Virus record (IMG/VR): IMGVR_UViG_3300000101_000081
Coordinates: 107 to 32,570 of that record
From: a virus
Length of the DNA: 32,464 nucleotides
Direction: 5' to 3' (one strand)
Translations under genes and position numbers: made by a program
Part shown: piece after piece, positions 6,760 through 15,684 of the stretch
Position numbering within the stretch: the stretch's first letter is position 1
Layout: every line of letters starts with the position of its first letter
The notes under the pieces: generated by a model
The model's input: the letters and a program-made list of their open reading frames with translations, nothing else
Databases searched by the model: none
What the model was told of the DNA's origin: nothing

Positions 6760-6790
6760 TTGGATTTTTTATGTAAAATTATTATATTTA
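6760..6790 (+). promoter_or_regulatory. Bacteroidota-type promoter of the 6797 gene
   Basis: TTG (6760-6762), exactly 20 bases, TATATTTA (6783-6790). The ATG at 6797 is only seven bases after the element, so the mRNA would have almost no leader. Confidence 0.7.
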
Positions 6791-6796
6791 TACTAT

Positions 6797-7219
6797 ATGA
6801 TAAATTTAGATAATATTTTTCACTTATTTAGTTCTAATGATGATTTAGATGGAATTGATAATAGCAATATCCATATTGATTTTAAAAATACTCCCATTTA
6901 TTGGGTTGGAATGTATAAAAAATTAATATTAAATCATGTAAGTTTTAATAAAAAAATAATAAAATTCTTTCAAAAATCTAATAAAGATTTAGATTTAAAT
7001 GATGTAAAAGAAGCTGGGGAGTTTGTTACATATAATAAAGCATGGGCTTATATAAAAAAGATTGATTTATCAAAAGAAGAACATAAAAAAGGAATAAATA
7101 CTTATGCAGATGAATATTTAGATACATCCCTAAAATTAGGAATTAATTTTTTTATAGAAACCGAAGAATATGAAAAGTGTGCGCATCTTCAAAAAATCTT
7201 AAATTATTTTTCAAAATAA
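6797..7219 (+). CDS. Hypothetical protein
   Basis: 140 residues, acidic/lysine-rich, no recognisable catalytic motif. An IYWVGMYKKLILNH segment and a C-terminal helical end (LGINFFIETEEYEKCAHLQKILNYF) are visible; the latter loosely resembles the UvrB/UvrC-type helical hairpin (Y-E-x-C/A-A-x-L-x-x-I). It directly follows the tmRNA and has its own promoter, with a predicted near-leaderless transcript. Function unknown. Confidence 0.7.
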   Translation: MINLDNIFHLFSSNDDLDGIDNSNIHIDFKNTPIYWVGMYKKLILNHVSFNKKIIKFFQKSNKDLDLNDVKEAGEFVTYNKAWAYIKKIDLSKEEHKKGINTYADEYLDTSLKLGINFFIETEEYEKCAHLQKILNYFSK

Positions 7220-7220
7220 C

Positions 7221-7251
7221 TTGGATTCCCCAATAATTTTATATATCTTGG
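7221..7251 (+). promoter_or_regulatory. Bacteroidota-type promoter of the 7363 operon
   Basis: TTG (7221-7223), 20 bases, TATCTTGG (7244-7251), a near match to TAnnTTTG. The -33 context TTGGATTCCC resembles TTGGATACCC of the 72-bp repeats. The predicted start near 7255 leaves a leader of about 108 bases, which holds an inverted repeat. Confidence 0.5.
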
Positions 7252-7274
7252 ATATAAATTAATATTAGGTATTA

Positions 7275-7341
7275 AGGTACATATGTTAATATAAAGGATA
7301 AATAATAAAGAGATTAAAGATATAAAGTATAATATGTACCT
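7275..7341. repeat. Inverted repeat in the 7363 leader
   Basis: AGGTACATAT (7275-7284) is the reverse complement of ATATGTACCT (7332-7341), with 47 AT-rich bases between. In RNA it would form a long hairpin ending 22 bases before the ATG; in DNA it could be a pair of binding sites. No T-run follows. Confidence 0.45.
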
Positions 7342-7362
7342 ATACCCATAAATAAAACAATC

Positions 7363-7545
7363 ATGAGAAATAAAACAACATGCATAAGATTAATGGATAA
7401 ACTAGAGGGAAAATTGCAAACTCTAAAGTTTATTTTAAGTAGACCTAGCGCTAACATTCAAGAATTTAAAGATGTAATTAGTGAATGTAAAAATATAATT
7501 CAAGAGACAAAATCTTTTTTGGATCGTGAACAAGATACAATGTAA
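7363..7545 (+). CDS. Small helical hypothetical protein
   Basis: 60 residues, almost entirely predicted amphipathic helix with heptad-like spacing (LEGKLQTLKFILS, then IQEFKDVISECKNIIQETKSFL), so probably a coiled-coil hairpin. First gene of a run that continues with the HD hydrolase 14 bases downstream. Function unknown. Confidence 0.65.
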   Translation: MRNKTTCIRLMDKLEGKLQTLKFILSRPSANIQEFKDVISECKNIIQETKSFLDREQDTM

Positions 7546-7559
7546 TTAAAATAAAAGTT

Positions 7560-8327
7560 ATGAAATTAACAGCAGAAAAAATACAATCTAATTGGGTAGA
7601 TTTTATGAGTAATATTAATACTTATATTTCATCACCTCGTAAAGAACAATTAGCTAAATTTTATGAAACATATGCAGAACGCATTATGCTTATGCCAGCA
7701 GCCCATAAAAAAGAATACCATTCAGCATTTCCAGGTGGATATGTTGATCATGTTAATAGAGTAGTTCATGCTGCTTTATCAATATCAGATGTTTGGAAAT
7801 CTTTTGGATGCGATATGGATACATTTACAACTGAAGAATTAGTATTTTCAGCTATTAATCATGATTTAGGAAAAATGGGTGATGCTGATCATGAAGCATA
7901 TATTCCTCAAACTGATAAATGGAGAAAAGATAAATTAGGTGAGGATTATATGTTTAATAAAAAATTAGCATTTTCTGCAGTCCCAGATAGGGGATTATTT
8001 TTACTTCAAGATAATAATATTAAATATACATTTAATGAAATGTTAGCTATCCAAACACATGATGGTTTATACGACTCAGCAAATGATAAATATTTAAAAG
8101 GATGGATGCCAGAACAAAAACCACGTACATCTTTACCTTTTATATTACACCAAGCAGATATGATGGCTGCTAGAATTGAATTCGAAATAGAGTGGTTACC
8201 TAAATTTAAAAACCCTACCCCTCCAAAAAAAGATAATTTTTCAATAAAATCAAATAAATCAACTAAATCAAAGGCACTTGGTAATTTATCAAGTCCAGGA
8301 TTAAAAAATATGCTAAATAATTTATAA
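7560..8327 (+). CDS. HD-domain phosphohydrolase
   Basis: 255 residues with a complete HD-superfamily metal site: His64 (GGYVDHVNRVVHAA), the His-Asp doublet 101-102 (INHDLGKMGD), a further His167-Asp168 (IQTHDG) and Asp200 (LHQADMMAAR). HD enzymes hydrolyse phosphate esters, including nucleotides and cyclic or alarmone nucleotides; the substrate here cannot be read from sequence. The C-terminal about 40 residues are low-complexity, Lys/Ser/Pro-rich. It sits between the small helical gene and a membrane peptide, upstream of the sigma factor. Confidence 0.85.
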   Translation: MKLTAEKIQSNWVDFMSNINTYISSPRKEQLAKFYETYAERIMLMPAAHKKEYHSAFPGGYVDHVNRVVHAALSISDVWKSFGCDMDTFTTEELVFSAINHDLGKMGDADHEAYIPQTDKWRKDKLGEDYMFNKKLAFSAVPDRGLFLLQDNNIKYTFNEMLAIQTHDGLYDSANDKYLKGWMPEQKPRTSLPFILHQADMMAARIEFEIEWLPKFKNPTPPKKDNFSIKSNKSTKSKALGNLSSPGLKNMLNNL

Positions 8328-8328
8328 T

Positions 8329-8607
8329 ATGGAAATAATATTAATATCAATTTTATCAGCATTATCAATAGTATTAGGGTTTGCAGTTTTTAATCTAATG
8401 AAAAAAAACGAACAACAAGAAGATATTCTAGTTGAATATATGAAATATTTAAACAAAATATCAAAAGCAATAGAAGTATCAGATGCAAGATTAAAAAAAT
8501 TAGATGCTCAAGGAAGGTTTAAGAGTGATGATGAAATAGGTTTTTTCTTTAAAACAGTTATGACAATACAAGATTTACTAAATGGATTTAAAATTAAAGA
8601 CTTATAA
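8329..8607 (+). CDS. Small single-pass membrane protein
   Basis: 92 residues. Residues about 2-23 (EIILISILSALSIVLGFAVF) form one hydrophobic segment followed by a Lys-rich stretch, then a charged coiled-coil-like region (EEYMKYLNKISKAIEVSDARLKKLDA-like pattern) and a soluble C-terminus. An N-terminal anchor with a cytoplasmic tail is the likely topology. Starts one base after the HD gene stop, so probably coupled to it. Confidence 0.75.
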   Translation: MEIILISILSALSIVLGFAVFNLMKKNEQQEDILVEYMKYLNKISKAIEVSDARLKKLDAQGRFKSDDEIGFFFKTVMTIQDLLNGFKIKDL

Positions 8608-8616
8608 TTGTGATAA

Positions 8617-9426
8617 ATGGATAATATAATAAATGCCGCTAAGAAAAAAAGACAGAAAAGAAATTATTTTACTCAAGAAACAGAAGATGCTATTGTTCAG
8701 TATAATTTAAGTAAAGATAAAAAGTTTAAAAGTGATATATACTCTAAAGAAATACATTATCCTTTTTACAAATTAACTGAAAATATAATTCATACCTTTA
8801 AATTTTATTATACTGATGGGGTTGAAAATCTAGAAGATCTTCAACATGAAATTATGGTATTTCTTTTAGATAAAATTCATCTTTTTGATCCTTCAAAAGG
8901 TGCTAAAGCTTATTCTTATTTTGGTACTATTGTAAAAAGATGGTTAATAGTATATAATCAAAAAAATTATAAGAAAAAAATAGAATCTATTGATATAGGA
9001 GATATATCTAAACATCAAAATTTAGATATTGGAGATAATTCATTTTTTATATTAAATACTAAGTTAGAACAATCTTCACAAAAGTTTGTAGAATCAGACA
9101 GTAACTTTGGAGATGAACTATATACTCAAGGGTATAAAGAAGGAGATAGATTATCTATTTTTGTTGATTTATATGTAAAACATATGACTAAATATATTTT
9201 TAATTATTTTCCTAAAGAATATGATGCTCAAATAGCTGATTGCATTCTAGAATTATTTAGAAAAAGAGATGCTATTGATGTATTTAATAAAAAAGCACTT
9301 TATATCTACATAAGAGAAATGATTGATGTTAAAACTCCTAAAATAACTAAAATAGCTAATAAATTATATAAAGTATTTAAGGAAAAATATATAGTATATT
9401 CTGAAGCAGGATATTTTCCATCTTAA
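8617..9426 (+). CDS. 55: Late sigma factor, gp55-like
   Basis: 269 residues, longer than T4 gp55 (185). The central part (about 50-120) reads as sigma region 2: FYKLTENIIHTFKFYY, then ENLEDLQHEIMVFLLDKI, FDPSKGAKAYSYFGTIVKRWLIVYNQKNYKKK. The final YFGTIVKRWLI..NxxNYKKK stretch fits the region 2 core helix that contacts the -10 element. gp55 directs RNA polymerase to late promoters in T4-like phages. It is the last gene before the tail block, which has a different element-only promoter motif (9441). Confidence 0.75.
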   Translation: MDNIINAAKKKRQKRNYFTQETEDAIVQYNLSKDKKFKSDIYSKEIHYPFYKLTENIIHTFKFYYTDGVENLEDLQHEIMVFLLDKIHLFDPSKGAKAYSYFGTIVKRWLIVYNQKNYKKKIESIDIGDISKHQNLDIGDNSFFILNTKLEQSSQKFVESDSNFGDELYTQGYKEGDRLSIFVDLYVKHMTKYIFNYFPKEYDAQIADCILELFRKRDAIDVFNKKALYIYIREMIDVKTPKITKIANKLYKVFKEKYIVYSEAGYFPS

Positions 9427-9440
9427 AAATTTAATTTTCT

Positions 9441-9450
9441 AATATTTATA
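9441..9450 (+). promoter_or_regulatory. Candidate late promoter, element only
   Basis: AATATTTATA, followed by AT, 11 bases before ATG 9461, at the head of the tail block. No TTG at the -33 position. Lack of an upstream element resembles T4-type late promoters, which only need a -10 box. Confidence 0.4.
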
Positions 9451-9460
9451 ATCAAAAATT

Positions 9461-9814
9461 ATGGGACAATTAGATTCAATAGTATTTGGTGATAAAAAAT
9501 TTTCGGATATCTTACATGAAATATATGAAAATCAAACTACTAAAAAACAACAGATTACATCTTTAATAAGTGAATTAAAACCATTAATCCAGGAAATAGG
9601 TGATGCTACTTTAATAGTACCTTTAATAAAAGAATATTTAGAAATTGGAGTAAAAAACGATGAACAATTAATAAAAATGGCTACTATTATTCAAAGAGCA
9701 GTTAATAATACTAATGATGAAGGCGAATTTGGAATTTCAGAAGAAGAAAAAGCTGAATTAATGGCAGAAATGGATAAATTAGAGAGGATTAATAAAGAAA
9801 ATAAAAATGGCTAG
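9461..9814 (+). CDS. Small tail-block protein, unknown
   Basis: 117 residues, helical and acidic (FSDILHEIYENQTTKKQQITSLISELKPLIQEIG, then EEEKAELMAEMDKLERINKENKNG). Proteins like this are commonly encoded just before the gp5-like spike in T4-like marine phages, so a small baseplate or assembly role is likely. Overlaps the next gene by eight bases. Confidence 0.7.
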   Translation: MGQLDSIVFGDKKFSDILHEIYENQTTKKQQITSLISELKPLIQEIGDATLIVPLIKEYLEIGVKNDEQLIKMATIIQRAVNNTNDEGEFGISEEEKAELMAEMDKLERINKENKNG

Positions 9815-11051
9815 AACACCTACAGGGTTAAATTCTTTAAAACCTTTAAATTTACAATCTTCAAAAGGACCAGAAATAATACCTGTAAGAGTTAAATTTG
9901 TTTCTTTAAATGGAAAAGATTATCCCATTAATTGGAAAGAATATGGAGAATATAGTAGTATAGGTGGTATTTTATTTGAAGAACTATCCAACCCATCAGG
10001 AAAGTCTTTATCTACTTTAAGCTTTGCTAGTCCCCTATATTCTAATATAACATTTTTACCCTTAGTAAATGAAATAGTTTATATAATTTCATTACCTAAT
10101 GCCACTACCCAAACAAATCCTTCTACTGGTAAAGCATATTATTATTTTCAAAGTATTAATATATGGAATAGTATACACCATAATGCTTCTCCAAATTCTC
10201 TTGCTACTAAACCTACTCAGGATCAAAATTATTCCAAAACTGAAGCTGGGGTTGAAATATCATCAGATGCTAATACAGAAAATATTAATTTTGGTTTTAC
10301 TTTTAAAGAAAGAGCAGGAATAAGAAATTTACAACCTTTTGAAGGTGATGTTTTAATAGAAGGAAGATGGGGTAATACTATAAGGTTTGGAAGTACTGTT
10401 AATGATAGTACACCTCCTAATCCTTGGTCAGATAGTGGAGTTAATGGTGAACCTATTATTACTATAAAAAATGGTCAATCCGAAACCGAAAATGATTCTT
10501 GGATTCCTCAAGTAGAAAATATTAATACAGATAAATCTTCAATTTATTTAACATCTAATCAAAAAATACCAATAGGAGCAGCTAATACTGATTATAGTTC
10601 ATATACACCTGCATTTGGTGAAGTCCCTAGCTCACCTAGCTTATATAATGGTTCTCAAGTTATTATCAACTCAGGTCGTTTATTATTCAATTCTAAAAAT
10701 GATCACATTTTACTTAGTTCTGCAAGAACAATTTCATTTGGAGCACAAAAAGGCTTTAATTTTGATACTACTTCTAATTTTGTTGTTAAAGTAGGAACTA
10801 AAATAATGTTGGGGGATAAAGAAGAAAGCAATACTGAACCTTTAATATTAGGAGATAAATTTTTAGATGATTTTAAATCTTTATTAACTAACATGGTATC
10901 TTTAACTACAGCTTTAGGAACTGTAGGTACACCTGTACCTTATACTCCTAATATTGCTGTTGCTCAAACAGCAACTAAAGTAGGACTACAAGCACAAACT
11001 ATGTTAACTTCAATTGAAAGGTATAAATCAAAAACAACAAGAACTTTATAA
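9807..11051 (+). CDS. 5: gp5-like baseplate spike/hub protein
   Basis: 414 residues. An N-terminal part looks like an OB-like domain (VRVKFVSLNGKDY to FLPLVNEIVYIISLP), a middle part has FEGDVLIEGRWGNTIRFGST (about 178-200) typical of the gp5/spike family, and the C-terminal part has beta-helix-like repeats (SSIYLTSNQK, VIINSGRLLFNSKNDHILLSSARTISFG). No lysozyme domain is visible, unlike T4 gp5. It would form part of the membrane-piercing spike. Stop overlaps the next start by one base. Confidence 0.6.
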   Translation: MARTPTGLNSLKPLNLQSSKGPEIIPVRVKFVSLNGKDYPINWKEYGEYSSIGGILFEELSNPSGKSLSTLSFASPLYSNITFLPLVNEIVYIISLPNATTQTNPSTGKAYYYFQSINIWNSIHHNASPNSLATKPTQDQNYSKTEAGVEISSDANTENINFGFTFKERAGIRNLQPFEGDVLIEGRWGNTIRFGSTVNDSTPPNPWSDSGVNGEPIITIKNGQSETENDSWIPQVENINTDKSSIYLTSNQKIPIGAANTDYSSYTPAFGEVPSSPSLYNGSQVIINSGRLLFNSKNDHILLSSARTISFGAQKGFNFDTTSNFVVKVGTKIMLGDKEESNTEPLILGDKFLDDFKSLLTNMVSLTTALGTVGTPVPYTPNIAVAQTATKVGLQAQTMLTSIERYKSKTTRTL

Positions 11052-13006
11052 TGGCCTTAGCAGATTTTATATCAAAAATTGTAACTAGTATAACTAGAAC
11101 AACATTTCAATTTAATAAATCTTTAGATGTATTAATAGATAAATTTAAAGAAGGTTGCCCCACAACTCAAGAGTTAAGAATATTAATAGCTCAAAAAAAC
11201 GACATTAATGGAGCTTTAGAACAAATAGAACAAAAAATAGCTACTTTAAATAAAGTAGCAAAAGGTTCTGAAGTAGCAGCTGAAGCTTTAAATACTGGAA
11301 AAACTGTAATAAAACAACTACCAGCACCTTCAGCAGTTCCTCCTGGTGTAGGATTGCCTTTAAATATATTTAATAACTTTTCTGATGCTTTAGATAATTT
11401 AGGAACTTTAATAGATAAAGAAAAAGCATCCTTAGATACAATTCCCGAAGCTTTAAATATAATTGAAAAAGATGTTGGAACTGTATTTACAAAATTAAAA
11501 AAATTAGATGAAGTTTTAAATAAATGTTTAGAAGAAGATCCTAACATTACACAGGAAGATTTTGATGATATTGATGATTTAGTTGAAGAAGAAAACTTCA
11601 TTGAAGTATTAACAAATGCAGAATTAGAAAAAGCATTAAGTGAACCCCCTGGATTATTATATGGTGATTATTATTTAAGAAAACAGCTTATTTCTTCTGA
11701 ATTTTCTTTTAACAAAAAACAAATTACAGCACAAAATAAAGAATCAGTTCTAGATGGAGAATATTATAAAGAAGGGGTAGCAGTTGAAATGTTGTACGGT
11801 GATGAGTCTTTTTCTTCATCAAATTTAGTTTTAGTTAATGAAATGAAATGGTTAATTGATACTAAAGATTTAATCTTTCCACCACCTCCACCAGCTGAAG
11901 ATCCCTTAAAAGCTATATATAAAGCAGGACAAATTGTTGTATTAATGTCTATTTATGGGGCTAATGAAGAAGAAGCAAATGAATTATATGAAATGGCTTG
12001 GGAATTATCACAAAACAAGGGGCCAAATAAAGGGTATTACGATACATTAGTTAGGGAAGCATTTAATAATTCTAGAACTGTTTTAGAACAAGCCGTAGTT
12101 AATGAAGGGTATGAATGGAAAGAAGGAGATAGGGTATTAGACTCAACTATTAAAAAGTTATTTTTAGGAGGAGTTACAGATGAAATAAAAATTAAAGGAT
12201 ACATAAGCCAGTTAAGAAAAAAAGGTAGTGATTTAGAAAAGAAAGCTAATAATTTTGGTGGTGCTTTTAATCCTACAAAGAAAACTTGGGAAAATGATGG
12301 TGATAATTTATTTATTAATGCAACAAAATTATACCCATATTCTTTTAGGTTAAGTCAGACTGGTATAAGAAATAACGATAACTTAGGATCTTTTGAAAGT
12401 TTAAGACCTGAAATAACAAAAAGAAGACGTTTGATGCAAGCTATATTTGAAGAAGCTAATTACTTAAGCTCACAAAATCCAGAAATTTCATTTAATGATC
12501 CTTTATCAGAATATTTTCTTAGTAGAGAAATAGGATATAATATGCCTAATATTAGTGGATTTGCAATTACTGGGGATGGAACTTCACCTATTTCATTTGA
12601 GGAAGTTAAAATGTTATGGGAATGGGAAATTAATGAAATTTGGACTCTATGGTTTATTAGTAATTCAGTACCAGGTTCATACCCAGAGGAAGCAATATTT
12701 GATGGAAAACCAGTAATTAATTACGATCCAAATAACTCTGCCATGTCATATGATTGGGGTGTAAATGGAAACTTCCTTTCTTTTGTTAAAACTCAATTAT
12801 TTCTAAAATTAAGAGAAGCATTAGGAGTAGAGTGGTATAATGCAAATGCGCTTACAACATCAGAACTACCTTTTTGGTATCTTAAATTCCCTAATACTAG
12901 CCCTGGTTCAATAGATGATAAGGATCCAAATCAATTTATAGATCAAACGGACCCATGGTATTTTGAATTTGGTAAAAATAATTTACCCGCACCTACTGGG
13001 TCATAA
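11051..13006 (+). CDS. Large baseplate-associated structural protein, unknown
   Basis: 651 residues, no known domain recognised. The N-terminal third (LDVLIDKFKEGCPTTQELRILIAQKNDINGALEQIEQKIATLNK) is helical and coiled-coil-like. The rest is mixed and rich in aromatic/acidic residues (FPPPPPAEDPLKAIYKAG; PWYFEFGKNNLPAPTGS). Its place between the spike gene and gp25 suggests a baseplate component, by position only. The start overlaps the previous stop (TAATG), so translation is coupled. A promoter begins one base after its stop. Confidence 0.65.
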   Translation: MALADFISKIVTSITRTTFQFNKSLDVLIDKFKEGCPTTQELRILIAQKNDINGALEQIEQKIATLNKVAKGSEVAAEALNTGKTVIKQLPAPSAVPPGVGLPLNIFNNFSDALDNLGTLIDKEKASLDTIPEALNIIEKDVGTVFTKLKKLDEVLNKCLEEDPNITQEDFDDIDDLVEEENFIEVLTNAELEKALSEPPGLLYGDYYLRKQLISSEFSFNKKQITAQNKESVLDGEYYKEGVAVEMLYGDESFSSSNLVLVNEMKWLIDTKDLIFPPPPPAEDPLKAIYKAGQIVVLMSIYGANEEEANELYEMAWELSQNKGPNKGYYDTLVREAFNNSRTVLEQAVVNEGYEWKEGDRVLDSTIKKLFLGGVTDEIKIKGYISQLRKKGSDLEKKANNFGGAFNPTKKTWENDGDNLFINATKLYPYSFRLSQTGIRNNDNLGSFESLRPEITKRRRLMQAIFEEANYLSSQNPEISFNDPLSEYFLSREIGYNMPNISGFAITGDGTSPISFEEVKMLWEWEINEIWTLWFISNSVPGSYPEEAIFDGKPVINYDPNNSAMSYDWGVNGNFLSFVKTQLFLKLREALGVEWYNANALTTSELPFWYLKFPNTSPGSIDDKDPNQFIDQTDPWYFEFGKNNLPAPTGS

Positions 13007-13037
13007 TTGATATAAAAACATAAATTATTAATATTTA
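13007..13037 (+). promoter_or_regulatory. Promoter ahead of the 13052-gp25-gp6 genes
   Basis: TTG (13007-13009), 20 bases, AATATTTA (13030-13037), then TAAT. It begins immediately after the stop codon of the preceding gene and ends 14 bases before ATG 13052. Confidence 0.6.
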
Positions 13038-13051
13038 TAATAAAATTAAAG

Positions 13052-13405
13052 ATGAAATTAACAGAATTAAAAAAAGTACTAAAAGAAACTGTTAGAGAAG
13101 TAATACAAGAAGAATTAAAAGATATACTTTTAGAAGCTGTAAAAACACCAAAAGTAGTAACTCAAACCCCAGTAATGGAGTCTTATAATCCTTCTATAAC
13201 ATCTCCATCACCCACTACCCCTGTAATGTCTTCTCAAGAAAAAAGAGATGCTTATAAAAACATTTTAGGTGAAACAGCAGCAGGATTTAATACCAATAAT
13301 GCTCAAACTTTTAGACCTAACCCAGGAATGGATGTAGCTAATGGTACATTACCCGATGGAAATGTAGGTATGGATCAAATAATAAATTTAATGAATAGTA
13401 AATAA
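13052..13405 (+). CDS. Small structural protein upstream of gp25
   Basis: 117 residues. The N-terminus (MKLTELKKVLKETVREVIQE) is one charged amphipathic helix. The remainder is Pro/Thr/Asn-rich and probably disordered, with EKRDAYKNILGETAAGF as a short conserved-looking segment. Such N-terminal helices are frequent in small virion proteins of marine myoviruses. Function unknown. It overlaps gp25 by one base (TAATG). Confidence 0.65.
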   Translation: MKLTELKKVLKETVREVIQEELKDILLEAVKTPKVVTQTPVMESYNPSITSPSPTTPVMSSQEKRDAYKNILGETAAGFNTNNAQTFRPNPGMDVANGTLPDGNVGMDQIINLMNSK

Positions 13406-13812
13406 TGGCTCAAATTGTAAGTAATGTTTTTCCAACAGTTAGTAGTGGTAGTGCTGCCTTAGGCTTTAGTTTGCCCTTATCAGGAAGAGCTGTATTTAAC
13501 CCAACTTTTACAACCAAAGAAGTAATAAGAACTAATTTAATTAATTGGTTATTAACTAATAAAGGTGAAAGAGTTATGAGACCTCTTTTTGGTGCAAATT
13601 TAAGAGATTTTATAGGGGAAGGAATTAATGATGGAACTAATAGTGCTATAACAACAAGAATTAAAGATAATGTTACCTTACAATTCCCGGAAATAACTAT
13701 ACAAAATATAAATTTTGATAACCAACCAGATAGAAATACAATAAATTTATTTATAAATTATATAATTAGTAACATAGGAGTAGAAGATGAAATAAATATA
13801 GCAATACAATAA
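13405..13812 (+). CDS. 25: Baseplate wedge protein gp25
   Basis: 135 residues, the usual length for gp25/GPW family members. Seen: IRTNLINWLLTNKGERVMRP and LFGANLRDFIGE (residues 41-72), the family signature, then a helix and a final pair of strands (FPEITIQNINFD; INLFINYIISN). gp25 nucleates sheath assembly and holds the wedge core with gp6. Start and stop each overlap their neighbours by one base, so gp25 and gp6 are translated together. Confidence 0.93.
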   Translation: MAQIVSNVFPTVSSGSAALGFSLPLSGRAVFNPTFTTKEVIRTNLINWLLTNKGERVMRPLFGANLRDFIGEGINDGTNSAITTRIKDNVTLQFPEITIQNINFDNQPDRNTINLFINYIISNIGVEDEINIAIQ

Positions 13813-15674
13813 TGGCAAATTTAAATAGAAATATAGCATATACTGAAAGAGACTTTAATAGTTTTAGAAATTCTCTTATAAACTATTCACAAACATACTT
13901 TCCTAATACTTATAATGATTTTTCTTCTGATTCAACAGGAATGTTATTTATTGAAATGGCCTCTTATGTTGGGGATGTTTTATCATTTTATTTAGATAAC
14001 CAAATACAAGAAACTTTTATACAATATGCTAGACAAGAACAAAATTTATTTGATTTAGCTTATATGTTAGGTTCTAAACCTAAAGTTACAACTGCTGCAA
14101 CTGTAGATATTGCTATTTATCAATTATTACCTAATAAAATTGATATTAATGGAGCATCTGTACCTGATTTTGATTATGCTTTAATAATTCCAAGTGGTTT
14201 TCAATTAACTTCTAATGAAAATGCTAGTGTAAACTTTATAACAGAAGATGTCTGTGACTTCTCAGTTTCATCCTCTCAAGACCCAACAGATGTTTCTATT
14301 TATTCTTTATCAGCTAATACGCCCCAAAGGTTTTTATTGAAGAAAACAAGAAAGGCAATATCAGGAACTGTTAATTCAATACAAAGTATATTTAATGCTC
14401 CTTCTAAATATCCTACAGTAAATATAAATGCTTCTAGTATTATTAATGTATTAGATTGTTTTGATAGTGATGGGAACCAATGGCATGAGGTATTAAATTT
14501 AGCTCAAGATACTGTATTTACTACAAAAATAAACGCCTCATATACAGATCCAAATGCAATTCAAGATGACGCTCCTAATTTATTAAATTTAAAACAAGTT
14601 CAAAGAAGATTTACAACACGATTTTTAAATTCTACTACTCTTCAATTAGGTTTTGGAGCAGGAACTGTAAGTGATAATGATGAAGATTTAGTTCCAAACC
14701 CAGATAATGTAGGTACAGGATTAGCTTTTTCAAAAGATAAATTAACAGCAGCTTATTCTCCCTTAAATTTTATGTTTACTGATACTTATGGTATTGCTCC
14801 TGCTAATACAACTTTAACTATAAGATATTTAACAGGAGGAGGATTGTCTGCTAATGTTGACTCTGGAACATTAACTAATTTTAATAATACTGGGGTAGTA
14901 TTTAAAAATCCAAACCTTTCAAATACTCCACTAGCTAATATTATATTTGATTCCTTAGCAACAAATAATATATTAGCAGCTGATGGAGGACAAGGTGCAG
15001 ATACAGTTGAAGAAATTAGACAAAATGCTTTAGGTAATTTTCAAAACCAATTAAGAACAGTTACTCAGCAAGATTATTTAATTAGATCATTAAGTATGCC
15101 TTCAAATATAGGTACTATAGCAAAATCATATATTCAACCTACTAAAGTAGCAGAATATGGTATAGGTGAATTACCTACAATATTGGATATGTATGTTTTA
15201 TCTTATAATTCAAATAAAACATTAAGAACAGCTTCTTCAACTCTAAAACAAAACTTAAAGACTTATTTATCTGAATATAGAATGATAAATGATTCTATAA
15301 AAATTAAAGATGCTTATATTATTAATATAACTTGTGAATTTGATATAATAGTACTACCTAATTTTAATAATAATGAAGTAATTTTAAACTGTATAAATAC
15401 CTTAACAGAATATTTTAATATAGATAATTGGAATATTAATCAACCTATTTTATTAAAAAGTTTAAGTATATTAATTGATAAAGTAGAAGGGGTACAAACT
15501 GTAACTAATGTACTTATTAAAAATGTAGCAGGAACAAGTAAAGGATATAGTGATTATTCATATGATATAGCAGCAGCAACTAATAATGGTATTGTATACC
15601 CATCAGTTGACCCTATGATTTTTGAATTAAAATTTCCTTCATCTGATATTGTAGGAAGAGTAGTCCCACTATAA
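13812..15674 (+). CDS. 6: Baseplate wedge protein gp6
   Basis: 620 residues (T4 gp6 is 660). The N-terminus (NIAYTERDFNSFRNSLINYSQTYFPNTYNDF, SSDSTGMLFIEMASYVGDVLSFYLDNQIQETF) is the characteristic gp6 start, with a later GGQGADTVEEIRQNALGNFQNQLRTVTQQDY of the baseplate-J-like core. It forms the wedge ring that opens on contraction. Directly follows gp25 with a one-base overlap. Confidence 0.93.
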   Translation: MANLNRNIAYTERDFNSFRNSLINYSQTYFPNTYNDFSSDSTGMLFIEMASYVGDVLSFYLDNQIQETFIQYARQEQNLFDLAYMLGSKPKVTTAATVDIAIYQLLPNKIDINGASVPDFDYALIIPSGFQLTSNENASVNFITEDVCDFSVSSSQDPTDVSIYSLSANTPQRFLLKKTRKAISGTVNSIQSIFNAPSKYPTVNINASSIINVLDCFDSDGNQWHEVLNLAQDTVFTTKINASYTDPNAIQDDAPNLLNLKQVQRRFTTRFLNSTTLQLGFGAGTVSDNDEDLVPNPDNVGTGLAFSKDKLTAAYSPLNFMFTDTYGIAPANTTLTIRYLTGGGLSANVDSGTLTNFNNTGVVFKNPNLSNTPLANIIFDSLATNNILAADGGQGADTVEEIRQNALGNFQNQLRTVTQQDYLIRSLSMPSNIGTIAKSYIQPTKVAEYGIGELPTILDMYVLSYNSNKTLRTASSTLKQNLKTYLSEYRMINDSIKIKDAYIINITCEFDIIVLPNFNNNEVILNCINTLTEYFNIDNWNINQPILLKSLSILIDKVEGVQTVTNVLIKNVAGTSKGYSDYSYDIAAATNNGIVYPSVDPMIFELKFPSSDIVGRVVPL

Positions 15675-15684
15675 AAATAAAAAT

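Noticed and set aside
8006-8368. 120-residue minus-strand frame
   Set aside because: It runs antisense through the HD-hydrolase gene, whose metal-site motifs are clear; a shadow. The minus-strand frames in 10703-11601, 22319-24535, 26229-26528, 29810-30013 and 32157-32399 were rejected for the same reason.
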